A program made the position numbers and the translations under genes. 64,000 bases of DNA, taken from Velamenicoccus sp964471325. Lineage in GTDB: Bacteria > Omnitrophota > Gorgyraeia > Velamenicoccales > Velamenicoccaceae. The stretch is from the NCBI GenBank assembly GCA_964471325.1, contig CAYYFL010000003.1, positions 100,859-164,858 on the forward strand. Reading direction: 5' to 3'. Below the pieces are notes generated by a model. That model searched no databases. It was given only the letters and a program-made list of their open reading frames with translations, and had not been told where the DNA came from. Position 1 is the first letter of the stretch, and every line of letters begins with the position of its first letter. Of the stretch, positions 42,389 through 49,465 are shown one piece after another.

Positions 42389-43309
42389 ATGATTATCGAC
42401 GCCCATAGTCACTGGTTGCCGCAGGAGATCATAAGCTCCGCCCATTTTTACTCCAAGGCCTGGGGGGATATCGAAACCCAGCTCAAGGCCATGGATGAGG
42501 CTGGGGTTGGCCGAGCGGTCTTGAGTTATCCGACCTCCGATGCCTTTGTGCGCCTGGGAGGCTTAAGAGAGGTCGCGGAGGCCTATAACGGGCGCGTGGC
42601 CGAGGTCCTGCGCAGATACCCCGACAGATTCATCGGCGCGGCCGTGCTTCCGGCCGACGAGAAAAAGGGCATGGTCGATACATACAAGAAAGCGACGGCC
42701 GAGGATGGTTTTCGGGCCGTTTCTCTTGCGACCAGCACCAACGGCGTATTTTTGGACGACCCGCGATATTTTGACCTTTATGCCCTGGCCCAGGACGACG
42801 GGGTGCCGGTTTTTGTTCATCCCCAGATCGTCAAGCCTATCGGGTCCGAGAGGGTGGAAGATCCGCTCCTGACGCCGGTGATTGAGTATGTTTTTGAAAC
42901 GACCATGTGCGTGGGCAAACTGCTCATGTCTCAGGTCTTCGAGCGGTTCCCGAAACTCAATTTTATCTTTGCCTATTTCGGCGGTGTCACGCCCTTTATT
43001 GCGCACCGCTATGACGCGACGTATACGATGCTCCGGGGCGTCAATTTCGTCAAGGACCTGGGGGGATTGCCGTCTGGATATCTGAAGCGGATTTACGTGG
43101 ATACCAGCGGCGATAGGACGATGGCGAACTATATATCGTCTTTGGAGCTTTTCGGGGCCGGCCGCATCGTCTGGGGCAGCGATTATCCGGCCAAGAAAGA
43201 TGTCAGGGGGTCCATGGGAGTTCTCGACGATCTGGACATAACGGAAAAGGACCGCCAAAATATTCTGGGCGGGACCTTGGAGAGGATTTTCCAGGAAGTA
43301 AAGTTATAA
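42389..43309 (+). CDS. Amidohydrolase-2 family protein (ACMSD-like)
   Basis: 306 residues, TIM-barrel metal hydrolase/decarboxylase family PF04909. MIIDAHSHW provides the HxH ligands, VPVFVHPQ the barrel His, and IVWGSDYPAKKD the Asp on strand 8. The His normally found in the strand 6 HxGG motif is absent: it reads FIFAYFGGVTPF. Family members include decarboxylases of aromatic acids (ACMSD, beta-resorcylate decarboxylases), attractive beside an aromatic PKS, but the altered site may mean a different reaction. A strong structured repeat follows. Confidence 0.83.
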   Translation: MIIDAHSHWLPQEIISSAHFYSKAWGDIETQLKAMDEAGVGRAVLSYPTSDAFVRLGGLREVAEAYNGRVAEVLRRYPDRFIGAAVLPADEKKGMVDTYKKATAEDGFRAVSLATSTNGVFLDDPRYFDLYALAQDDGVPVFVHPQIVKPIGSERVEDPLLTPVIEYVFETTMCVGKLLMSQVFERFPKLNFIFAYFGGVTPFIAHRYDATYTMLRGVNFVKDLGGLPSGYLKRIYVDTSGDRTMANYISSLELFGAGRIVWGSDYPAKKDVRGSMGVLDDLDITEKDRQNILGGTLERIFQEVKL

Positions 43310-43618
43310 GGAATAAGCGTTGACTCCTCGCTTGAGCATCCGCCACCAATGCTTTGGCGGATGTCCGCCGACGCAGTGGTGGCGGGCACTTGAAAATTTC
43401 TGCCAGGAGGGCCTGGCTGGCCGGCCACTCGGCATAAATTTTCCTGGTCTGCTGGAACAGCAGACCGAGTAAGCTCGGAGTTAACCCCACAAGGGGGTAG
43501 GCCTCCGTATGCCGCAGAAAGCGGCATACCGACTCATCCGATAGAGTCGGGTAACCACATAGCGGAGGGCCTAATTTTGAAAGGTAAAACTACCTCGATA
43601 TAGGCAAAATTAAGGAGG
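43310..43618 (+). repeat. Structured leader repeat, copy 6, upstream of the second B12-radical SAM gene
   Basis: ACTCC (43323-43327) pairs with GGAGT after a long insert containing ACTTGAAAATTT/AAATTTTC arms as in copy 1. ACCCC/GGGGGT and GGCCTCCG/CGGAGGGCC hairpins follow, the latter with nested ATGCCGC/GCGGCAT and CCGACT/AGTCGG inserts. The final hairpin has arms AATTTTG (43573-43579) and CAAAATT (43605-43611), then AAGGAGG (43612-43618) for the ATG at 43625. Confidence 0.85.
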
Positions 43619-43624
43619 ATACGA

Positions 43625-45112
43625 ATGAAGATTTTATTTGTTCAACCGCCGTTGGGCGCCTGGGCGACATGGGGAACGCATAAAGCCATCAATATCGGCC
43701 ATGCGCAGCTGGCGGGTTTCTTGCGTCAGCATAACCCGGATCTGGAGCTCGCCGTCCTGGATTGCCGCGCCCACGGGCTGACTGAAGCGCAGATGCTCGA
43801 TAAGGTGGGGGAGTCCGGCGCAGACATCGTCTATCTCGGCGATATCCTGCATACGACCGGAGGGCTTGCTGTTGTCTTTATTTATAATGAGGCGGCGCGC
43901 AAGATCAAGGAGCGCTATCCTCATGTCAAGATCATCGTCGGCGGCATTTTCTATGCCTCGGCGTCGGAGTTCACCATGAAGGAAAATCCGCACCTGGATT
44001 TCTGCATCGCAGGGGAAGCGGAGCTGACGTTGAGCGAACTCTTGAAAGAGCTGGCCAAGAGCAAGCCGGACATCGCCGGCGTCAAAGGTATCTGCTGGCG
44101 GGATAACGGCAAGATCGCCCTTAATGCTTACCGGCCCCTGATCCAGGACCTGAACACTTTGCCTATGCCGGCCTACGATCTGTTCCCCATGGATGTCTAC
44201 GTCAGCCATACCTATTGGAAGAATTATTCGGAGACCTGGAATTCCCGCGGGTGCCCGGCGGCCTGTACCTTCTGTTATGAATGGGGCCAGTACGATCCCA
44301 GGGGCAAACAGGACCTGAAGAATTACCGGTATCGTTCCGGCAAAAAGGTCGTTGACGAGATGGAGCTTTTGTACGACAAACACGGCACGCGCGTCATCGT
44401 CATGATGGACGATACGTATAACGTGTATCGTTCGCGCGTGGAAGAGACGATCGAGGAGTGCCTGCGCCGCGACATCAAGATGAAATGGATGCCGCTGGGC
44501 AGGGCGCCGTATTTTATCCGCGATATCGATTTGTTCAAGGACCTGCGGCGTGCCGGTTGTTTCATGTGTCTTGTGGGTCTGGAAGTCGCCGATGATGAGG
44601 AGCTGCGCAAGATCAAGAAAGGCATCACCGTCGAGCAGGTCAAGGAGACTGTGGCGAAACTCAGGGAAGCCGGGATCGCGACAGTGTTGACCTGGATGAT
44701 GGGTTTCGAGGACGACAACGAAGAGAAGATCAAGGCGCGCTTTGAGGCTGTCGATGAGGTCGATCCGGACATCATCGCCCTGCAGTTTTTGACGCCTATC
44801 CCCGGATCACCGATCTGGGAGGAGGCAACCAAAAAAGGCCTCTTGCGCCTGGAAGACCTCAACAAAAAGATCAGGCAGTGGGATTTTCATCAGCCGATCA
44901 TCCCGACGAACCATCTGACAGTCCCGGAGATAGCGGACCTCGGCTCCTGGGCATTCCGTGAATTTTATTCAAAACCGGGCCGTATCCAGAGGGCCATGCA
45001 TAACCGTAATTACGATCCTCTTGTCGGTTTGTGCGTGAGGGATTTCATGAATAACGTAGGCCATTTCGAGAAGGAATCCCACGGCACAAAGTCTTACGTC
45101 GGCAAAGAGTGA
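43625..45112 (+). CDS. B12-binding radical SAM protein, BchE-like (paralogue 2)
   Basis: 495 residues, same domain order as the gene at 30764: cobalamin-binding Rossmann domain (KILFVQPPLGAWATWGTHKAINIGHAQLAGFLRQH, IVYLGDILHTTGGLAVV), radical SAM core with CPAACTFC (Cys210, Cys214, Cys217), MMDDTYN, FMCLVGLEVADDEEL, TWMMGFEDDNEE, and a shared C-terminus ending CVRDFMNNVGHFE (CVKDFMANISKFE in paralogue 1). DIIALQFLTPIPGSPIWEE is also shared. Likely a methyltransferase or O2-independent oxidase acting in the same pathway as paralogue 1. Regulated separately through structured repeat copy 6. It overlaps the hydrogenase-maturation gene by 4 bases. Confidence 0.9.
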   Translation: MKILFVQPPLGAWATWGTHKAINIGHAQLAGFLRQHNPDLELAVLDCRAHGLTEAQMLDKVGESGADIVYLGDILHTTGGLAVVFIYNEAARKIKERYPHVKIIVGGIFYASASEFTMKENPHLDFCIAGEAELTLSELLKELAKSKPDIAGVKGICWRDNGKIALNAYRPLIQDLNTLPMPAYDLFPMDVYVSHTYWKNYSETWNSRGCPAACTFCYEWGQYDPRGKQDLKNYRYRSGKKVVDEMELLYDKHGTRVIVMMDDTYNVYRSRVEETIEECLRRDIKMKWMPLGRAPYFIRDIDLFKDLRRAGCFMCLVGLEVADDEELRKIKKGITVEQVKETVAKLREAGIATVLTWMMGFEDDNEEKIKARFEAVDEVDPDIIALQFLTPIPGSPIWEEATKKGLLRLEDLNKKIRQWDFHQPIIPTNHLTVPEIADLGSWAFREFYSKPGRIQRAMHNRNYDPLVGLCVRDFMNNVGHFEKESHGTKSYVGKE

Positions 45113-46281
45113 GCCGCCGGACTCAGACGCCCTTTGAGATGTTTTCCGTCACACAGACGCCGTTAACGTTGGATGGAAACCGGCGTATTCTGGCTCTGGG
45201 CACGGATACGCGGCCGGGTTTTTGTTGGGTCGGTGCAAAGTCCCTCTTTCAGTTGTCTCCTTGGCGGGAAACGGAGGATGTCGAGGCATTTTACCGTCAG
45301 GCGGCTGCCTTGGCCGCCAAAAGATACCGGGTGCGGCCGGCCGTCATCGCTTTTGATCCTCATCCGCATTTTGCTTGCCGGAGGCTGGCGCCTCTTCTTC
45401 AGAAAGAGTTCTTTCCCTCTGCCCGTCTCCAAGCCGTTTATCATCATTGGGCCCATGCGGCCAATGCCGTTTTCGATCTGCCTGCGCGACGGCCTTTTAT
45501 CGGCATAGCTTTTGACGGGACGGGTTTCGGCGCCGACGGCCGGATGTGGGGCGGCGAATTTTTTTACTGCGGCGCCGATGGGTTTATACGTGCGGCACAC
45601 CTAAGCTATCAGCCTTTGGCCGGCAATGAAGCGGCGATCCGGGAGCCGTGGCGTATCGCCTATGGGATCCTTAAGGCAGCGGGCGCCGGCCGCACTCCAT
45701 TTTCAGGAAAAGTCCCCGCCAGAACGCTCCGTCTTGTCGATCAGATGATCGCCCGGGGGGTTCAGACGCCGCTTTCGTCGAGCGCCGGCCGCCTGTTTGA
45801 TGCGGCAGCGGCCCTTTTGGGGTTGGCTCCGACGATCGTCAAACAGGCCCAGGCCGCGCAGGCCCTGGAGGCGTCAGCCGCAACCTGCGGCCAGGACGTG
45901 AGAGGGTATGCGATTCCTATCGTCAGGCAGCGCGACGGTCGTCTAATCCTGGATACGGGGCGTCTTTTTATGGCGATGTGGCAGGACTTTAGGCACCGTC
46001 TTCCCAGGGACGTCATCGCCATGAAATTCCATAAGGCCCTGGCCGAGACTATTTTTCTTGTTTGCAAGCGCCTGTCCCGACGATACAGCGTGTCTTGCGT
46101 CTATGTGTCGGGCGGCGTGTTTTTAAACAGGATATTGACGAAAAAGATTGCAGAGTTGTTCGACAAAAGCCGGTTGCGCCTGGTGGTGCCGCCGCCGCCG
46201 CTCTTGACGGATGTTGCGATCGCGCGCGGCCAGGTTGGATATTGCTTGATGAGACGATCTGGGATTGATGATAAGAAATAA
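45109..46281 (+). CDS. hypF: HypF-like carbamoyltransferase domain only (short HypF)
   Basis: 390 residues against about 750 for full HypF. RILALGTDTRPGFCWVG is where the Kae1-like C-terminal half of HypF begins, and YHHWAHAANAVF (metal His pair), IGIAFDGTGFGADGRMWGGEFF, SSAGRLFDAAAALLGL and CVYVSGGVFLNRIL are all there. The acylphosphatase, zinc-finger and YrdC (carbamoyl-AMP forming) parts are missing, and the upstream DNA codes for the radical SAM protein. It would transfer carbamoyl to the HypE C-terminal Cys for the CN ligands of the NiFe site, but needs carbamoyl-AMP from another protein. GTG start overlapping the previous stop. Confidence 0.82.
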   Translation: MSRRTQTPFEMFSVTQTPLTLDGNRRILALGTDTRPGFCWVGAKSLFQLSPWRETEDVEAFYRQAAALAAKRYRVRPAVIAFDPHPHFACRRLAPLLQKEFFPSARLQAVYHHWAHAANAVFDLPARRPFIGIAFDGTGFGADGRMWGGEFFYCGADGFIRAAHLSYQPLAGNEAAIREPWRIAYGILKAAGAGRTPFSGKVPARTLRLVDQMIARGVQTPLSSSAGRLFDAAAALLGLAPTIVKQAQAAQALEASAATCGQDVRGYAIPIVRQRDGRLILDTGRLFMAMWQDFRHRLPRDVIAMKFHKALAETIFLVCKRLSRRYSVSCVYVSGGVFLNRILTKKIAELFDKSRLRLVVPPPPLLTDVAIARGQVGYCLMRRSGIDDKK

Positions 46282-46385
46282 CCAAATCCCAAGAAACAAA
46301 AACCAAACAATTTCTAGTCACCAAAAAGCAATAACCAAACCGACATTTTTTAAATAGTTTTTTGATTATTGGTGATTTTTGACAT
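46282..46385 (+). repeat. AT-rich word-like intergenic repeat (ACCAAATCCCAAGAAAC type)
   Basis: ACCAAATCCCAAGAAACAAAAACC ... TCACCAAAAAGCAATAACC is followed by TTTTTTGATTATTGGTGATTTTTG, complementary to the middle part. Very low GC between GC-rich genes and no coding potential. It separates hypF from hypC. Confidence 0.5.
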
Positions 46386-46408
46386 GCACCGGAAAGTGAG
46401 CTTGTGAT

Positions 46409-46642
46409 ATGTGTTTGGCCGTTCCCATGAAGATCGAGAAGATCGATAAGACGGAGGCGCTGGTGAGCGCAGGCCCCCTGAAGGCGCGTGTGAATATCCA
46501 GCTTTTGCCGTCTGTAAAGAGAGGCGATTATGTTCTTGTGCATGCGGGGTTGGCGATTGAGAAGCTCGATCCACGGAAGGCCAGGGATACGCTTAAGCTT
46601 TACCGCGATGTCGCGCGCAAAGGCAGGGAAGAAGAGTCATGA
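46409..46642 (+). CDS. hypC: Hydrogenase assembly chaperone HypC
   Basis: 77 residues. MCLAVPMKIEKI is the family N-terminus, with Cys2 essential for carrying the Fe(CN)2CO unit between HypD and the large subunit. VKRGDYVLVHAGLAIEKLD completes the OB-like fold. It overlaps hypD by 4 bases. Confidence 0.96.
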   Translation: MCLAVPMKIEKIDKTEALVSAGPLKARVNIQLLPSVKRGDYVLVHAGLAIEKLDPRKARDTLKLYRDVARKGREEES

Positions 46643-47727
46643 AATATGTCGATGATTTCAGGGAGGCCGAGGTCTGTCTGGCTATGGCGCGTCGGATCAA
46701 TGCCGCTGCCGCAGACCGCTCCTATAGGATCATGGAAGTCTGTGGTACGCACACGGCCGCCATCAGACGTTTTGGTATTCCTGCCATGCTTTCCAGCCGT
46801 ATCCGGCTGATCTCCGGGCCTGGCTGTCCTGTGTGTGTGACCAGCGACGCTTATCTGCGGAATGCCTTCCGGATGGCTGCAGATAAGAACGTGACGATTG
46901 CGACTTATCCCGACATGTTGCGTGTTCCTGCCGGCGGCATTTCTCTTCAGGACCTCAAGGCAAAAGGGGCTGATGTCCGCGCCGTGAATTCCGCTTTGGA
47001 AGTTTTGGAGATCGCCCGGGGTTCAAAGGACAGGATGGTCGTTTTTCTGGCCGTCGGTTTTGAGACAACGGCACCGGCGACCGGCATTCTGGTCCAGAGG
47101 GCATACAGGGAAAAGATCAAGAATGTGAAGGTCTATTCTGCGCATAAGACCATCCCGCCGGCGCTCATGAGCCTGGGGAAAGACAGGGCGCTCTGTCTCG
47201 ACGGGTTTCTCCTGCCGGGTCATGTCAGCGTCGTCATCGGCGTAGAGGGTTACCGGCGGCTGATGCGTTCCCTGCGGCTGCCTGCCGTGATCACCGGTTT
47301 TGAGCCGTTGGACATTCTTTCGGCGATAGGGATTATCGTCGATGCCGCCCGCCATCGCAAGGTCGTCCTGGAGAACGGCTACGGCCGTGTGGTAAGTCCG
47401 GGCGGTAATCCGAAGGCGAAGGCGCTGTTAAAGGAAGTCTTCACATCGAAAGACAGTCTGTGGCGCGGTCTGGGTGTGATCCCGGGCAGCGGCTTGTTTT
47501 TGCGCAAACCTTACGACTCCCTCGATGCGCGGCGCGTTTTCGGTCTGAAGGAAGAAGCCGGGTATCAGGCGCAGGGCAGCGGCTGCCGGTGCGCCGGGGT
47601 GCTGACGGGTAAGATTGAGCCTGTGGCATGCCGCCATTTCGGCAAACAGTGCACTCCGCAAAGACCTCTGGGTCCTTGCATGGTTTCGCGGGAGGGCACC
47701 TGCCGGGCATTTTTTGAGACGCTATGA
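46639..47727 (+). CDS. hypD: Hydrogenase maturation protein HypD
   Basis: 362 residues, the usual length. It is the scaffold on which the Fe(CN)2CO centre is built, with a [4Fe-4S] cluster. MEVCGTHTAAIRRFG, LISGPGCPVCVT, FLAVGFETTAPATG, VYSAHKTIPPAL, LLPGHVSVVIGVEGYR, VITGFEPLDIL and the C-terminal cysteines (CRCAGVLTGKIEPVACRHFGKQCTP) are conserved. Overlaps hypC and hypE by 4 bases each. Confidence 0.97.
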   Translation: MKYVDDFREAEVCLAMARRINAAAADRSYRIMEVCGTHTAAIRRFGIPAMLSSRIRLISGPGCPVCVTSDAYLRNAFRMAADKNVTIATYPDMLRVPAGGISLQDLKAKGADVRAVNSALEVLEIARGSKDRMVVFLAVGFETTAPATGILVQRAYREKIKNVKVYSAHKTIPPALMSLGKDRALCLDGFLLPGHVSVVIGVEGYRRLMRSLRLPAVITGFEPLDILSAIGIIVDAARHRKVVLENGYGRVVSPGGNPKAKALLKEVFTSKDSLWRGLGVIPGSGLFLRKPYDSLDARRVFGLKEEAGYQAQGSGCRCAGVLTGKIEPVACRHFGKQCTPQRPLGPCMVSREGTCRAFFETL

Positions 47728-48725
47728 AAGAATATATATCCCTTTCCCACGGTTCCGGAGGCGCGATGACGCAAAGACTCATCCGCGAGGTCTTCGCATC
47801 CGCCTTCGACAATGTCTATTTAAGGAAGCTCGACGATGCTTCTGTTGTGGGGCTCCGCAAGGGCCGCTATGCGATGACGACAGATTCTTTTGTCGTTGAT
47901 CCGATCTTTTTCCCCGGAGGGGATATCGGCAAGCTGGCTGTCTGCGGGACTGTCAACGACCTGGCGTCCTGTGCCGCCGAACCCAGGTATCTTTCGGCCT
48001 CTTTTGTGATCGAGGAAGGATTGCCTTTCGATGTTCTGGAGTCCGTTGTCTCTTCCATGGCGCAAGAAGCCAGACAGCAACGTGTGTTGATTATCACAGG
48101 GGACACGAAAGTCGTGCCTCGCGGCAAGGCCGATAAGCTTTTTATTAATACGACAGGGATCGGTCTGGTGCATAAAACTTTGGAAGCAAGCATGATACGT
48201 CCCGGAGACAAGATCTTGATCAACGGGCCGGTCGCGCAGCATGGAGTTAGTGTTCTGGCGGCCCGCCAGGAGTTTGAAGGCCGGGAGAGTCTAAAAAGCG
48301 ATTGCAAATCGTTATGGCCTATTGTAAAATTGTTACTTCAAGAACATGTGGATGTCCGTTTTATGCGGGATCCGACACGCGGCGGTGTCTCTGCAGCAGC
48401 CAATGAGATTGCCCAGTCGAGCGGTTTCTCTCTGGTTCTGGCGGAACAAGACATCCCCGTTACCGCCTCCTGTAAATCTTTCTGCGAAATATTAGGCCTG
48501 GAGCCGCTGGATATCGCCAACGAAGGCAAGATGCTCTTTTTTATGGGCGAAAAAGACGCATACCGCGCCTTAAGGATTTTAAAATCGGTTCCGTCCTGCC
48601 GCCGAGCTTCGGTCATCGGCGATGTCTTGCCTGAGCGAACAGGTAAGGTTTATCTCAGGACAGCGGCCGGCGGGTCCCGGATTTTGGGAATGCCGGTTGC
48701 GGAAGCCCTTCCGCGGATTTGTTGA
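47724..48725 (+). CDS. hypE: Hydrogenase maturation protein HypE
   Basis: 333 residues. It dehydrates the thiocarboxamide on its own C-terminal Cys to thiocyanate, the cyanide donor. The C-terminus ALPRIC ends in that Cys (333). SLSHGSGGAMTQRLIREVF, TTDSFVVDPIFFPGGDIGKLAVCGTVNDLA, GDTKVVPRGKADKLFINTTGIG and MRDPTRGGVSAAANEIA are family signatures. It accepts carbamoyl from the short HypF upstream. Confidence 0.97.
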   Translation: MKEYISLSHGSGGAMTQRLIREVFASAFDNVYLRKLDDASVVGLRKGRYAMTTDSFVVDPIFFPGGDIGKLAVCGTVNDLASCAAEPRYLSASFVIEEGLPFDVLESVVSSMAQEARQQRVLIITGDTKVVPRGKADKLFINTTGIGLVHKTLEASMIRPGDKILINGPVAQHGVSVLAARQEFEGRESLKSDCKSLWPIVKLLLQEHVDVRFMRDPTRGGVSAAANEIAQSSGFSLVLAEQDIPVTASCKSFCEILGLEPLDIANEGKMLFFMGEKDAYRALRILKSVPSCRRASVIGDVLPERTGKVYLRTAAGGSRILGMPVAEALPRIC

Positions 48726-48937
48726 GTCATCCGCCTTCGCAGGAGGTCCGTGGAGGCTCGCCGGCAAAAAACGACGAAGTCTCGCCGAGAGTGGAAATGC
48801 AATAGCATTGCTTCGGCGAGATGTCACTGCATGCCCGTGGTCGGCAGCCTGCAGATGAACCTCGCCGAAGTCAAAGGCGCAAGCGCTTTGACGAAGGCGG
48901 GCCAATGAAGGTGCCACGGGCTTACCCGTGGGATTCC
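48726..48937. other. Hairpin-rich spacer between hypE and hypA
   Basis: Contains a dyad TCTCGCCGA (48780-48788) with TCGGCGAGA (48813-48821) and a compact hairpin GTCAAAG ... CTTTGAC near 48869-48891. The hypA reading frame stays open through part of it, but this stretch looks non-coding. It differs from the structured repeat family, because it has no ACTCC/GGAGT stem. Confidence 0.5.
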
Positions 48938-49216
48938 ATGCATGAGACGGGAGTGGTAGAAAAGATGCTAGAGGTGCTTCGCCGGGTTCAGAAGGAACAC
49001 GGGGGCCGCCGGATCGAAGCGATCACCGTCGAGATGTCTGCGTTCGGCGGATGGAACGAAGAACACTTCCGGGAACATTTTCAGGAAGCGGTTGAGGGAA
49101 CGCCTTGGCAGGACGCGCGTCTCGACATCAAAAAAGTCATGATAGGGCCGGAAGCAAAGCTGACAAGCGTCACATTTGAGGAAGATACACTCGGAGTTGA
49201 TCCCACAAGGGGGTAG
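48938..49216 (+). CDS. hypA: HypA-like nickel metallochaperone lacking its zinc site
   Basis: 92 residues from ATG 48938. The N-terminus MHETGVVEKMLEVLRRVQ has the Met-His nickel site required at the very start, which decides the start against upstream ATGs. RIEAITVEMSAFGGWNEEHFREHFQEAVEGTPWQDARLDIKKV matches HypA up to the point where family members carry two CxxC zinc motifs. None is present. The last residues (TLGVDPTRG) and the stop codon are encoded by the first bases of structured repeat copy 7. Nickel delivery to HydA is the expected role, but zinc-dependent control would be lost. Confidence 0.75.
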   Translation: MHETGVVEKMLEVLRRVQKEHGGRRIEAITVEMSAFGGWNEEHFREHFQEAVEGTPWQDARLDIKKVMIGPEAKLTSVTFEEDTLGVDPTRG

Positions 49217-49460
49217 ACCTTCGTATGCCGCAGAAAGCGGCATACCCGCGCCATTCCGAATAAGCGCGGGGTATATGAGCAGAAAGCGGCATACTGGCTC
49301 ATCCGATTGAGCCGGGTAATACCAAATAAGCGGAGGGTCTAACCCAGAAAGGGTAGACCTTCGCAATTCCGATAAGCGGAGGGTCTAACCCAGAAAGGGT
49401 AGACCTTCGCAATACCAAATAAGCGAAGGGTCTAATTCCACCAGAGGCGGAATTAAGGAG
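49193..49460 (+). repeat. Structured leader repeat, copy 7, with an iterated inner hairpin, upstream of hydB
   Basis: Begins CTCGGAGTTGATCCCACAAGGGGGT inside the hypA 3' end, without an obvious upstream ACTCC partner. AGACCTTCG...GCGGAGGGTCT, with nested ATGCCGC/GCGGCAT inserts, is then repeated with TCTAACCC/GGGTAGA linkers three times (49320-49430). The final hairpin has arms AATTCCACC (49434-49442, one mismatch) and GGCGGAATT (49446-49454), then AAGGAG (49455-49460) for the ATG at 49466. Confidence 0.85.
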
Positions 49461-49465
49461 CTTTT

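Noticed and set aside
44900..45200. Frameshifted full-length hypF
   Set aside because: The upstream sequence in all frames is the B12-radical SAM gene with intact motifs. No acylphosphatase or YrdC sequence is present to be joined.
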